Shown here: positions 34,284 through 42,692 of the stretch, in pieces
How the letters are laid out: every line of letters begins with the position of its first letter
Position numbering within the stretch: position 1 is the stretch's first letter
Source of the DNA: Myxococcus xanthus
Lineage (GTDB): Bacteria > Myxococcota > Myxococcia > Myxococcales > Myxococcaceae
NCBI RefSeq assembly: GCF_013116825.1
Contig: NZ_JABFNS010000033.1
Span: 1-64,000, forward strand
DNA: 64,000 bases
Reading direction: 5' to 3'
Made by a program: the position numbers and the translations under genes
Notes under the pieces: generated by a model
Database searches by the model: none
The model's input: only the letters and a program-made list of their open reading frames with translations
Told to the model about the DNA's origin: nothing

Positions 34284-34739
34284 CTACTGGATGGTGACGA
34301 GCCCGCTGATGTGGTCCATCGCGCAGGCGTAGCGCAGCGTGCCCGACTTGCTGGGGGTGAACTCCACGGTCACCGGCGTGTCCATGGGGAGCGGCTTGTT
34401 GATGCCCAGGTCGGCCATGACGATTTCCGTGGCGCATGTCTTGGCCGTCTTGCGCGTGACCACGAGGCGGACGGGCTGCCCCGCCTTCACCTTCACGTCC
34501 GACGGTTCGAAGCCCTTGGAGGTCACCGTGAGGTCCACGGTCTGGACGCCGTTCTTGGTGGCCGGGGCCGAGGCGGGCTTCTGTGCGGGCGCAGCGGCCT
34601 TCTTGGCCGTGCCTCCGTGCGCGGAGTGATCGCCGTGCCCGGCGTGCTCGCTCTGTTTGGCGTGCTCGTCAACCGCGACCGCGGGGGCCGCGGCAATCAG
34701 GGGGAGTGCAGCAAGGAGTCCCATCAGGCTCTTCTTCAT
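34284..34739 (-). CDS. Periplasmic cupredoxin-like protein, His-rich N-terminus
   Basis: A 151-residue exported protein: signal peptide (cleavage near AVAVD), a His-rich segment (EHAKQSEHAGHGDHSAHGG), an Ala/Pro/Lys linker, and a cupredoxin-like domain with TCATEIVMADLGI and LRYACAMDHISG. The Cys-x-Met-x-His arrangement near the end and the upstream Cys resemble the type 1-like copper sites of this family. It probably buffers or hands over copper. First gene of an operon with the three-domain oxidase; sigma-54 promoter and inverted repeat upstream. Confidence 0.82.
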   Translation of the reverse strand: MKKSLMGLLAALPLIAAAPAVAVDEHAKQSEHAGHGDHSAHGGTAKKAAAPAQKPASAPATKNGVQTVDLTVTSKGFEPSDVKVKAGQPVRLVVTRKTAKTCATEIVMADLGINKPLPMDTPVTVEFTPSKSGTLRYACAMDHISGLVTIQ

Positions 34740-34806
34740 CGCTTGGTTGCTCCCAGAGTGAGGATGCCTCGGGGACGTCCGGCATCCTGTGAAGCCGGTC
34801 CGCTGG

Positions 34807-34822
34807 AGCACAACGCGTGCCG
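34807..34822 (-). promoter_or_regulatory. Sigma-54 promoter of the cupredoxin-oxidase operon
   Basis: Minus-strand CGGCACGCGTTGTGCT fits TGGCACG-N4-TTGCW at 14 of the informative and spacer positions, with a full GGCACG -24 half. The inverted repeat begins 72 bp upstream, almost the same distance as at the kinase promoter (73 bp). Confidence 0.6.
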
Positions 34823-34894
34823 AGGACTGAACGCGCCTGTTCATGCGGGGTTGCCGTGGCGCGACACCTGTCCGGAGTACCCAGATGGGTTTCG

Positions 34895-34915
34895 CTGTAA
34901 CCGTCACGGTCACAG
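34895..34915. promoter_or_regulatory. Inverted repeat between the divergent copper operons
   Basis: Arms CTGTAACC and GGTCACAG with a 5-bp spacer; one G-T type mismatch. It lies between the leftward cupredoxin operon and the rightward ATPase gene and could serve both. The 353-bp gap 34740-35092 holds only these control sites. Confidence 0.6.
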
Positions 34916-34964
34916 GTGGAGCGTGATGCGGCGTCGCTCCACGGCCGCCGTGAAGTGCCGTTCA

Positions 34965-34980
34965 TGGCCGACGCGCTGCG
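34965..34980 (+). promoter_or_regulatory. Possible sigma-54 promoter of the second copper ATPase
   Basis: TGGCCGACGCGCTGCG keeps TGGC and TGC at the correct spacing but is weaker elsewhere. It starts 49 bp from the inverted repeat, close to the 50 bp seen at copA1. It predicts a leader of about 100 nt. Confidence 0.35.
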
Positions 34981-35092
34981 GGTCGCGCACGCGGTGCTGG
35001 CCACCGCGGCTGGACCTCTTCGCAGGTGTAAGCCTTTCGGGGGAGGCGCGTCAGTGGGGGGACCCGCTAGCTCGCGGGCAGGAGGAAGCCCC

Positions 35093-37378
35093 ATGAATGC
35101 CGTTGAAGCAGCCTCGTCCCGGTCTCCCGCGGGCGCCCTGGAGCGGATGGACCTCGCCGTGTCGGGGATGACGTGCGCCGCATGCGCGCGCCGCGTGGAG
35201 CGCACTCTGAGCGAGGTGGAGGGTGTCCAGGAGTGCAGCGTCAACTTTGCCACGCGCCGGGCCAGCGTGCTCTTCGATGCTCGGACCACGTCCGTCAGTG
35301 CACTGGCCCATGCGGTGGCCGACGCCGGCTATCGCGCCGAGGTGCCCCAGGCTTCCACCGCCGAAGAGACGGACGCCGCGGAGGAGCGAGGGCTCCGGCG
35401 CCGGCTCGCCGTGGCCGTGCTCTTGGGCTTGCCGGTGGTCGTCCTGGCCATGTCCCACGGAGCGCTCGACTTCACCGGTTCCACCTGGGTGCAGCTCGGC
35501 CTGACGCTGCCAGTCATGGCGTACAGCGGTGGTCCCATCTTCCGGGCGGCGTGGGCCGCGTTGCGGCACAGGGCGGCCGACATGAACGTCCTGGTGGCGC
35601 TCGGGACCGGCGCGGCTTTCATCTACTCGGTGGTGGCCACCGTGTGGCCGACATTCATGGTCACCGGGGACCACGGAGGTCATGGCGGGCACGGAGCCGC
35701 ACCTCCCATCTACTTCGAGGCGGCGGCCGCGGTGATTGCCTTCGTGCTGCTCGGGCGCTTCCTGGAATCGCGAGCACGCACCCGGGCAGGGGATGCCATC
35801 CGGCGGCTTCAGGCGTTGGCCCCTTCCATCGCCACCGTGCTGGAGAATGGCGTCGAGCGAGAGGTTCCTCTCGCCGAGGTGCGGGTGGGGGACCGGGTGG
35901 TGGTGCGTCCGGGGCAGTCCATCCCCGTCGATGGCTCCGTCGTGGATGGGGCCTCCTCGGTGGACGAATCCATGCTCACGGGGGAAAGCCTGCCGGTGGA
36001 GAAGGCAGCGGGCGCGGAGGTCTTCGCCGGGACGATGAACGGCACGGGCCGCCTGGTCTTCCGCGCCGCCAAGGTGGGGAGTGACACCGCGCTCCAGCAG
36101 ATTGTGCAGGTGGTGGAGCGCGCCCAGGGCACCAAGGCGCCCATCGCGCGCCTCGCGGACGTGGTGAGCGGCGTATTCACTCCGGTGGTGCTGCTCATCG
36201 CCATCGCCACGTTCGCGGCCTGGTTCGTCCTGGCCCCCGAGGAGACGCGCCTGACGATGGCCCTGCTCAACGCGGTGGCCGTGCTGGTCATCGCTTGCCC
36301 GTGCGCCCTGGGCCTGGCCACGCCCGCGGCGCTCATGGTGGGGATGGGGCGGGGTGCGCAGCTCGGAGTGCTGGTGAAGAGCGCCGCGTCGTTGGAAGGC
36401 GCGAGCCGTATCGACACCGTGGTGCTCGACAAGACGGGCACGCTGACCCAGGGGCGCCCGGCGGTGGTCCGCGTCCTCACCGCGAGCGGCATGACGGAGG
36501 ACGAAGTGCTGGCCCTCGCCGCCGCCGCCGAATCGGCGAGCGAGCATCCGCTGGCCCGTGCCGTCGTGTCCGAGGCCTCCAACCGGGGCCTGAAGGTCGG
36601 CGCGCCGGAGTCGTTCACCGCCACTCCGGGACATGGCGTGGAGGCCCAGGTTGACGGGCGCAGGGTGCTCGTGGGCAGCCGTCGGATGCTGGACGGACGG
36701 GGTGTGTCCGGGAGCGAGGACGCCGAGCGTGTGCTCACCGCGGACGGGCAGACGCCCGTGCTCATCGCGGTGGACGGGCGCTGGGTCGGCGCCATCGGCA
36801 TCGCGGATCCAGAGCGGGAGGAGGCCGCCACGGTGGTCCAATCCCTGCGGAGCATGGGGCTGCACGTGGTGATGCTCACGGGCGACCATGAGGGACCGGC
36901 CGGACGGGTGGCGCGCGCGCTCGGCATCGACCGGGTCTTCGCCGGTGTGCTGCCGTCTGGCAAGGCGCACGTGGTGCGTACGCTCCAGGCGGAGGGACGG
37001 CGCGTGGCCATGGTGGGGGATGGCATCAACGACGCGCCAGCCCTGGCGGAGGCGGACCTCGGTGTCGCCATGGGGACAGGGACGGACGTGGCCCGGGACG
37101 CCGCGGGCGTCGCGCTGCTTCGCTCCGACCTGCGAGGACTGCCGGCGGCGCTCGGGCTGGCTCGCACCACGATGCGGGTCATCCGGCAGAACCTGTTCTG
37201 GGCCTTCCTCTACAACGTGCTTGGCATCCCGGTCGCGGCGGGGCTGCTCTACGGCCTGACAGGCTGGCTGTTGTCACCGATGCTGGCGAGCGTGGCCATG
37301 TCCCTGTCGAGTGTGTCGGTGCTGCTCAACAGCCTGCGTCTGCGGCGCCTGCGCTTGCCAGCGCCCCAGGCGGCCTGA
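35093..37378 (+). CDS. Cu(I)-exporting P1B ATPase with N-terminal HMA domain
   Basis: A 761-residue Cu(I) ATPase. One HMA domain (about residues 20-85) has GMTCAAC; the core has the CPC motif (near 402), DKTGT (near 446), [25 protein letters not shown] and the C-terminal [18 protein letters not shown] (MxxSS class). A small His/Gly-rich loop ([11 protein letters not shown]) lies between early membrane segments, facing outside. Its domain plan differs from the YHS/HMBD ATPase at 25983, so the two are not a recent duplication. AGGAGG ribosome binding site before the ATG. Followed by a strong hairpin. Confidence 0.95.
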   Translation: MNAVEAASSRSPAGALERMDLAVSGMTCAACARRVERTLSEVEGVQECSVNFATRRASVLFDARTTSVSALAHAVADAGYRAEVPQASTAEETDAAEERGLRRRLAVAVLLGLPVVVLAMSHGALDFTGSTWVQLGLTLPVMAYSGGPIFRAAWAALRHRAADMNVLVALGTGAAFIYSVVATVWPTFMVTGDHGGHGGHGAAPPIYFEAAAAVIAFVLLGRFLESRARTRAGDAIRRLQALAPSIATVLENGVEREVPLAEVRVGDRVVVRPGQSIPVDGSVVDGASSVDESMLTGESLPVEKAAGAEVFAGTMNGTGRLVFRAAKVGSDTALQQIVQVVERAQGTKAPIARLADVVSGVFTPVVLLIAIATFAAWFVLAPEETRLTMALLNAVAVLVIACPCALGLATPAALMVGMGRGAQLGVLVKSAASLEGASRIDTVVLDKTGTLTQGRPAVVRVLTASGMTEDEVLALAAAAESASEHPLARAVVSEASNRGLKVGAPESFTATPGHGVEAQVDGRRVLVGSRRMLDGRGVSGSEDAERVLTADGQTPVLIAVDGRWVGAIGIADPEREEAATVVQSLRSMGLHVVMLTGDHEGPAGRVARALGIDRVFAGVLPSGKAHVVRTLQAEGRRVAMVGDGINDAPALAEADLGVAMGTGTDVARDAAGVALLRSDLRGLPAALGLARTTMRVIRQNLFWAFLYNVLGIPVAAGLLYGLTGWLLSPMLASVAMSLSSVSVLLNSLRLRRLRLPAPQAA

Positions 37379-37407
37379 GCCAGACCTTCCTTACGAAGTC
37401 CCCACGG

Positions 37408-37437
37408 CGCCACGGTCCTCCATTCGGGACCGTGGCG
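37408..37437 (+). terminator. Terminator hairpin after the second copper ATPase
   Basis: Perfect 11-bp stem (CGCCACGGTCC / GGACCGTGGCG) with an 8-nt loop, 30 bp past the stop codon. The tail is only weakly T-rich. It separates the ATPase from the ECF-type promoter at 37457. Confidence 0.6.
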
Positions 37438-37456
37438 TTCGTGCATTCACGGCACC

Positions 37457-37482
37457 TGTAAGAGCCCGGCTCCTGGCGCGTC
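37457..37482 (+). promoter_or_regulatory. ECF-type promoter of the second cupredoxin gene
   Basis: TGTAAG (37457-37462) and CGTC (37479-37482), 16-bp spacer. The spacer also contains a CCGGC-CCTG block shared with the site at 37956. Predicted start near 37489. Confidence 0.6.
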
Positions 37483-37564
37483 AACAGGGTGAACGCGGTG
37501 GACATGAGGGCGCGACCTGCTCCCTGGCCCGCTGCGTGGAACCTGCGTCCAGGGAGAGCGCGTC

Positions 37565-37945
37565 ATGTTGGATTCTATCGAAGTGGGAGTCGTCTCTGGC
37601 AGCGTGCTGGCCGCGGCGGCCACCGTCCTGTTCTTCTTCGGCCCGCGCCAGCGCACCCGGGCCCGGAGCGAGGTGGGCGGCGCGCAGGAAGTGGACCTGA
37701 TGGTGGACGGCGGCTACCGCCCCGACCGCATCGTGGTCCGCGCGGGCGTGCCGGTGAAGCTCAACGTCCTGCGCACGGACCGCTCCGCGTGCTCGGAGCA
37801 GATCGTGCTCGGCGACCTCGGCGTCTCGCGCACGCTGCCCACCGGGCGCGTGGTGACCATCGACCTGCCCGCGCTCACGCCCGGCGCGTACGACTTCACC
37901 TGCGGCATGAGCATGCTGCGCGGCCGCCTCATCGCAGAGGTCTGA
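37565..37945 (+). CDS. Membrane-anchored cupredoxin-like protein
   Basis: A 126-residue protein with one N-terminal membrane segment (VGVVSGSVLAAAATVLFFFG) and a cupredoxin-like domain. Candidate copper ligands are the Cys in SACSEQIVLGDLG and the Cys/Met in DFTCGMSMLRG. The spacing matches the cupredoxin at 34284 (TCATEIVMADLG, YACAMDHISG), so the two domains are related, but this one has lost the His-rich region and gained an anchor. A possible partner of the ATPase for periplasmic delivery of copper. Confidence 0.75.
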   Translation: MLDSIEVGVVSGSVLAAAATVLFFFGPRQRTRARSEVGGAQEVDLMVDGGYRPDRIVVRAGVPVKLNVLRTDRSACSEQIVLGDLGVSRTLPTGRVVTIDLPALTPGAYDFTCGMSMLRGRLIAEV

Positions 37946-37955
37946 ACCCCGGGCC

Positions 37956-37981
37956 TGTAAGTCGCCGGCCCCTGCCACGTC
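37956..37981 (+). promoter_or_regulatory. ECF-type promoter of the His-rich/TolC/oxidase operon
   Basis: TGTAAG (37956-37961) and CGTC (37978-37981), 16-bp spacer, with flanking sequence nearly the same as at 37457. Predicted start near 37990, about 35 nt before the His-rich lipoprotein ATG. Confidence 0.6.
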
Positions 37982-38024
37982 CAAGGGGCCGAAGCCGGTC
38001 ACCTGCTCCGAAAGGAATCCCATC

Positions 38025-38444
38025 ATGAAGAAGCTCCTCGTCCTCTCCTTGTTGTCTCCCATCACGGCCTGCGCCGCCGCTCCCTGGAGCGCGCTCGACG
38101 AGGACTCCACGTCGCCCACTTCCCTGCGTGCGCCGGAGGCCCCCCGTCCGAATCTGGTCGCGGTGCTGACGGATGCCGATCCGCTGCGCGCGCCGTCGGG
38201 GATTGCCTCCGACGACGGAGTGAAGGGGAGCGACCACGCGGGCCATCCAGGACACCCAGGCGGTCATGGAGGCACCGCTCGGCAAGGCAACGCGACAGGG
38301 CATTCCTCTGGGCACTCGGGCCACGGTGGGCACTCGGGCCATGACGCGAAGCAGGGGAACGCTCACGAGGGACACGGGGGGCACTCCGATAGCACCCCGG
38401 ATGCCGGCGTTCCCACCCCCAGCCACGACCATCACCAGCACTAG
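38025..38444 (+). CDS. His-rich lipoprotein
   Basis: A 139-residue lipoprotein: signal peptide with lipobox SPITAC, then a Pro/Ala/Asp-rich stretch and a C-terminal half very rich in His and Gly (repeated 'GH', 'GHSGHGG', ending DHHQH). It has no folded domain that I recognise. The His content suggests direct metal binding at the cell surface or in the periplasm, as a copper sponge. First gene of a probable four-gene operon that ends with the ECF sigma factor; 24 bp to the next gene. Confidence 0.78.
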   Translation: MKKLLVLSLLSPITACAAAPWSALDEDSTSPTSLRAPEAPRPNLVAVLTDADPLRAPSGIASDDGVKGSDHAGHPGHPGGHGGTARQGNATGHSSGHSGHGGHSGHDAKQGNAHEGHGGHSDSTPDAGVPTPSHDHHQH

Positions 38445-38468
38445 CCGCCCGCGACGGAGAGAGGCACC

Positions 38469-39929
38469 ATGAAGACCTGGTCATCGTCACGTTGGAAGCG
38501 GCCCGCCGCAGGCACCCTCGTTGCGTCCATGCTCACGTTGGGGGGATGCGTCACCGTTCCCCTGGCGAATGATGCGCGTGACGTGCACACGACGCTCGGC
38601 GCTCGTTGGATGCCTGGGGACCCGATGGCCGGGCTCACCAGCGAGGCCCTCCGGGGAGAGGACGCGGATGCGGCCGTGCAGGCGCTGCTGGCCCAGCCGC
38701 TCACCGCCGACACGGCCGTCCGCATCGCCCTGCTGAACAACCGCGACCTGCGCGCCGCGATGCACGCGCTGGGTGTCGCCACTGGCAACCTGGTGCAGAT
38801 GAGCCTTCCTCCCAATCCAGAGGTGGAGCTGGAGATGCGAAAGCCCACCCGTGGCGGGCAGCCTCTACAAGGGGACATCGGGCTCGAGTACGACCTGTCC
38901 GAGCTCATCCTCCTGCCGCAGCGCCGCGGGGTGGCCCTGGCCGAGCGCGCGGCCGAGCGCGCACTCACGGCGGGCGAGGTGCTGCACCTGGCCTACCGCA
39001 CGCGCCTGGGCTTCTACGAGGTCCAGGCCCGGCACCAGCAACTGGAGCTGCGCAACCGGGCGCTGCAGGTCGCACAGGCGGGCTACGGCACGGCGGTGGA
39101 GCTGGAGAAGGCGGGCAACGTCCGCGCCCTGGAGGTGGCCACCGAGCGCTCCGCCGTGGAGTCCGCGCGCCTGGCCGTGGCAGAAGCCGAGAGCGCCCTG
39201 CTGGACTCGCGCGAGGCCCTCAACGTGTTGCTGGGCCTCTTTGGGCCCCGCACGCAGTGGACGGTGGATTCGCCGCTGGCCGACCCCGTCAACGACCTGG
39301 AGCTGGGGGAGGGGCTGGAGGCGCGCGCCATCGAGGCGAGCCTCGACCTGGCCGAGCTGCGCGGCCGCATGGAGGCCGCCGACCGGCGCCACGGGCTCGC
39401 GCGGACGGAGGGGTTTCTGCCCCACCTGTCCGGCGGCTTCCACGGCGAGAAGGACGAGGACCGGTGGGAGATGGGGGCGCACCTCACGGTGGGGTTGCCG
39501 CTGTTCGACCGCAAGCAGGGCGTGCGCATGGCGGCCCTTTCTTCTCGCGAGTCCCTGAAGGCCCGCTACGAGGCCACGGCCACCGCCATCCGCGCCTCGC
39601 TGCGGCAGGCCCGCGGCCGAGTGGAGTCCACGGGGCGACGAGCGCGGCACGTCCGTGACGTGCTCCTGCCGGCCCGGCGCCAGGTGCTCGACGAGACATT
39701 GCTTCAGTACAACGCCATGCAGGTGGGCGTCTTCGAGGTGCTGCGTGCCGAGGCCGCCGTGACGGATGCGGCCAGCACCTACGTGGAGACGTTGCTCGAC
39801 CACCACCGCGCCCGCTCCGCGCTGGAGCAACTCCTGGCGGGTCGTCACCGAGGCTTGGAGCTGGGCTCCATCCGCGTTTCGTCGATGAGCGCGAGCGCCG
39901 GTCCGGCCGCCGCGGCGGACGCGCACTGA
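38469..39929 (+). CDS. TolC-family outer-membrane lipoprotein 1
   Basis: A 486-residue outer-membrane-factor protein: lipobox (LTLGGC), then two repeats of long alpha-helical hairpins with short beta segments, as in CusC/OprM proteins (VRIALLNNRDLRA and LDLAELRGRMEAADRRHGLAR mark the starts of the two halves; PLFDRKQGVRMAALS and LQYNAMQVGVFEVL are family phrases). Usually such channels pair with an RND pump and an adaptor. None is encoded near; a multicopper oxidase follows instead. Its partner must be elsewhere, or the role differs. Confidence 0.88.
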   Translation: MKTWSSSRWKRPAAGTLVASMLTLGGCVTVPLANDARDVHTTLGARWMPGDPMAGLTSEALRGEDADAAVQALLAQPLTADTAVRIALLNNRDLRAAMHALGVATGNLVQMSLPPNPEVELEMRKPTRGGQPLQGDIGLEYDLSELILLPQRRGVALAERAAERALTAGEVLHLAYRTRLGFYEVQARHQQLELRNRALQVAQAGYGTAVELEKAGNVRALEVATERSAVESARLAVAEAESALLDSREALNVLLGLFGPRTQWTVDSPLADPVNDLELGEGLEARAIEASLDLAELRGRMEAADRRHGLARTEGFLPHLSGGFHGEKDEDRWEMGAHLTVGLPLFDRKQGVRMAALSSRESLKARYEATATAIRASLRQARGRVESTGRRARHVRDVLLPARRQVLDETLLQYNAMQVGVFEVLRAEAAVTDAASTYVETLLDHHRARSALEQLLAGRHRGLELGSIRVSSMSASAGPAAAADAH

Positions 39930-39972
39930 CCTTCACATTCACGGCACTTCGACGTTGAGAGGACACACCACC

Positions 39973-41295
39973 ATGGACCGCAGGCAGTTCATTCAGCTCG
40001 GTGCGCTCGCTGGAGGCACGCTGGTCGCAAGCCACGCCCTCGCGCAAGGACAGACCCACGCCGTGCCTTCCGCTCCCGTCAGCGCACGCGCCAGGACGCC
40101 GAGCATCGTCGCTCCGGGCGGGCAGGTGGCCGTCACCACGCCCAACGGCTCCACGCTGCCCTGGAGGAAGGTGGGGGGCGTGAAGGTGGGCCATCTGGTG
40201 GCCATGCCTGTGAAGCACACCTTCGCCCCTGGGCTGGAGGTGGAAGCATGGGGCTACAACGGCTCGACGCCAGGGCCCACCATCGAGGCGGTGGAGGGAG
40301 ACCGCCTTCGCATCTACGTCACCAACCGGCTGCCCGAGCCGACCACCGTGCACTGGCACGGGCTCATCATTCCCAATGGCATGGATGGCGTGTCCGGGCT
40401 GAACCAGCGCCCCATCGCCCCCGGAGAGACCTTCGCCTACGAGTTCACGCTGAACCAGCCGGGCACGTACATGTATCACCCGCACTACGATGAGATGACC
40501 CAGATGGCGCTGGGGATGATGGGGATGTTCATTGTCCATCCGAAGCGTCCGCGCGGCCCGAGAGTGGTCCGCGACTTCGCGCTGATGACGCACGAGTGGA
40601 AGGTGCTTCCAGGCATGCGCCGGCCGGACCCCAACGCGATGAGCGACTTCAATGTCCTCACGTTCAACTCCAAGGCCTTCCCGGCCACCGAGCCGCTCGT
40701 CATCGGACGCGGGGAGCGGGTGCGCATCCGCCTGGGGAATCTGTCCGCCATGGACCACCACCCCATTCACCTGCACGGCCTGTCCTTCGAAATGACGGGG
40801 ACGGATGGGGGCTTCGTCCCCGAGTCCGCCCGCTACCCGGAAACTTCGATCCTGGTGCCGGTGGGGAGCACCCGGGTCATCGAGTTCGTCGCGGACGAAC
40901 CGGGTGACTGGGCCATGCACTGCCACATGACCCACCACGTGATGAACCAGATGGGACACGCGGCTCCGGTGACGCTGGGCGCTGACGCACGGGCCATCGA
41001 CCGGCGGGTGCAGGCGCTGGTGCCGGGGTACATGACGATGGGGCAGGAGGGCATGGGCGGCATGGAGGAGATGGGCATGCCAATGCCGGCCAACAGCATT
41101 CCCATGAAGGGCGGCAAGGGGCCCTTCGGCCCCATCGACATGGGCGGCATGTTCACGCTCCTCAAGGTGCGCGAGAACCCGGACACCGAGGATGGGAGCG
41201 GCTGGTATGTGCACCCGAAGGGGACGGTGGCGGAAAGGGCCGACCCGGTGCGCATGGACGCGGACGGCATCAATCCGGACGAGCGCTTTGGTTGA
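39973..41295 (+). CDS. Tat-exported multicopper oxidase, Met-rich
   Basis: A 440-residue oxidase with a Tat-type signal (DRRQFIQL then GALAGGTLVASHALA). Copper motifs: TTVHWHG, MYHPHYDEMTQ, HHPIHLHG and WAMHCHMTHHVMNQM. Near the end is a Met-rich run (MGGMEEMGMPMP), typical of Cu(I) oxidases that bind excess copper. It probably oxidises periplasmic Cu(I). By its setting beside a CorE-like sigma factor it resembles CuoB of Myxococcus xanthus; orthology is not proven. GAGAGGA ribosome binding site before the ATG at 39973. Confidence 0.9.
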   Translation: MDRRQFIQLGALAGGTLVASHALAQGQTHAVPSAPVSARARTPSIVAPGGQVAVTTPNGSTLPWRKVGGVKVGHLVAMPVKHTFAPGLEVEAWGYNGSTPGPTIEAVEGDRLRIYVTNRLPEPTTVHWHGLIIPNGMDGVSGLNQRPIAPGETFAYEFTLNQPGTYMYHPHYDEMTQMALGMMGMFIVHPKRPRGPRVVRDFALMTHEWKVLPGMRRPDPNAMSDFNVLTFNSKAFPATEPLVIGRGERVRIRLGNLSAMDHHPIHLHGLSFEMTGTDGGFVPESARYPETSILVPVGSTRVIEFVADEPGDWAMHCHMTHHVMNQMGHAAPVTLGADARAIDRRVQALVPGYMTMGQEGMGGMEEMGMPMPANSIPMKGGKGPFGPIDMGGMFTLLKVRENPDTEDGSGWYVHPKGTVAERADPVRMDADGINPDERFG

Positions 41296-41352
41296 TGGCG
41301 AAGGGGCAGAGGACGGCTTGCACCGGGTCCTCCGGCCCTGTACCTGAACGGC

Positions 41353-41988
41353 ATGAGTGACATGAATCAGGGTGCGGGTGCGGAGACCGATGGCGTGGTG
41401 CGGCCCCTGTCCGCCGACGTCATTTCCAGCCTGGTGGAGAACCACCGGGAGTTCTTGCGCTTCCTCGAGCGTCGGGTTGGGAGCCGCGCGGTGGCGGAGG
41501 ACATCCTCCAGGATGCGTTCGTCCGTGGCATGGGCAAGGCGGAGACGCTCCGCGAAGATGAATCGCTGACGGCATGGTTCTACAGCGTGCTGCGCAACGC
41601 GGTCATCGACCATTACCGGCGTCGTGGCACGACGGAGCGCGCGCTGGCTTCGCTGGCCAGTGAGCTCGAGGAGGGCCATGCCCCGGAAGCGGAACTGGCG
41701 CAGGCTGTTTGCCAGTGCGTGGGCCGGCTGGCCGGCACCCTCAAGCCCGAGTATGCCGAGGCGCTGCGGCGCGTGGAGGTGGAGGGCGTCAGCGTCCCGG
41801 ATTTCGCCCTGGAGGCGGGCATCACGTCCAACAACGCGGCGGTGCGACTGCACCGTGCTCGCAAGGCGCTCAAGAAACAGTTGGAGGTTTCGTGCGGTAC
41901 GTGCGCCTCGCACGGCTGTCTGGACTGCACGTGCGCGACGCCGGGCGCCGAGAAGAAGCCCGGGGGCTGCGGGAGCGCGAAGGCATGA
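41353..41988 (+). CDS. corE: Copper-responsive ECF sigma factor with Cys-rich tail (CorE type)
   Basis: A 211-residue ECF sigma factor. Region 2 (about 28-92, EDILQDAFVRGMGKAE, AWFYSVLRNAVIDHYRRR) and region 4 (about 125-180) are complete, and a cysteine-rich tail follows with Cys at 181, 184, 189, 192, 194 and 206 (CGTCASHGCLDCTC). Two more Cys (120, 122) lie in the linker. This architecture is that of CorE of Myxococcus xanthus, which needs Cu(II) for activity and is switched off by Cu(I), and has no anti-sigma factor; none is encoded here either. It lies 57 bp after the oxidase, probably in the same operon. Confidence 0.93.
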   Translation: MSDMNQGAGAETDGVVRPLSADVISSLVENHREFLRFLERRVGSRAVAEDILQDAFVRGMGKAETLREDESLTAWFYSVLRNAVIDHYRRRGTTERALASLASELEEGHAPEAELAQAVCQCVGRLAGTLKPEYAEALRRVEVEGVSVPDFALEAGITSNNAAVRLHRARKALKKQLEVSCGTCASHGCLDCTCATPGAEKKPGGCGSAKA

Positions 41989-42182
41989 CCTGACCGCGGC
42001 TTCAACGCGACATGCCCGGCTGCTCCAATCGATGGGCGCAGCCAGGCCGCGCGGAGCCCGAGTCCTTCTGGGCTTCACGCGCATGTTGGCTGTCATTGCC
42101 GCGACGGCGGCTCACACGAGGGACGGGGGGCGCGGCTGGCGGTGCGGACGGGCAAGGGGGCCCGTCCGCACACGGAGGCAGC

Positions 42183-42407
42183 TCATGCGGTGGGGGCGGA
42201 CTCGTACCCGGCGTCGCGGAGCGCCTCGATGAGGATGTTGACGTTCGCGGTCGCGGCGTCGTGTTTCACGAGGACCTGGCCGTGCTCGAACCGCACGTTG
42301 ACGTCCTGCACGCCTTCGACTTTCCGCAGCGCGGTGTTGACGTGGCTGACGCAGGACCGGCAGGTCATTCCGTCGACCTTCAGGAGGGTCTCATCATTCG
42401 GGTTCAT
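42183..42407 (-). CDS. CopZ-like copper chaperone (HMA domain)
   Basis: A 74-residue single HMA domain with the metal motif GMTCRSC near residue 14 and the usual beta-alpha-beta-beta-alpha-beta pattern. It would carry Cu(I) in the cytoplasm to the P1B ATPases. Gene on its own on the minus strand, between two rightward copper operons. An ECF-type promoter lies about 50 bp upstream. Confidence 0.9.
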   Translation of the reverse strand: MNPNDETLLKVDGMTCRSCVSHVNTALRKVEGVQDVNVRFEHGQVLVKHDAATANVNILIEALRDAGYESAPTA

Positions 42408-42455
42408 CGGGTGGCTCCATCATCGAGCGGCGTTCATCGCCGGCTCGAAGAGGGA

Positions 42456-42481
42456 GACGCAGACCGTCGCGGGGACTTACA
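42456..42481 (-). promoter_or_regulatory. ECF-type promoter of the HMA chaperone gene
   Basis: Minus-strand TGTAAG (42481-42476) and CGTC (42459-42456), 16-bp spacer. Predicted start near 42449, about 42 nt before the ATG. The rest of the 285-bp gap 42408-42692 shows no further copy. Confidence 0.6.
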
Positions 42482-42692
42482 GTCGCGCCTGCTCGCCAGG
42501 GGAGGGACGGCTGAGCGGGTTGTGCAGGAATCCGCATCCAGACGAGGCAACCTCCGTTTTTGAGCATCGTGCTCTGTGTTCTCGGCCCAAACTGCGTCTT
42601 CCTGACAGTTTCAGTGTCTCGGAGAGTCAGTGCGCCACCGGTGGCTTTCGCCATGCGGATGCAGGTGGTACGGCACCCCCATTGAGGGCCCC

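Noticed and set aside
41331-41356. CCTGTACCTG just before the ECF sigma gene as a further ECF promoter
   Set aside because: It is TGTACC, not TGTAAG, and no CGTC follows at 16 bp; the spacing would put the start inside the coding region.
42012-42563. 183-codon frame on the plus strand across the HMA gene
   Set aside because: It is antisense to the well-supported HMA-domain gene and begins in non-coding sequence.
42642-42657. TGGC-N8-TGC spacing before the HMBD lipoprotein, resembling a sigma-54 promoter
   Set aside because: No inverted repeat is near and the match is limited to a few bases that arise often by chance in GC-rich DNA. Not listed as a feature.
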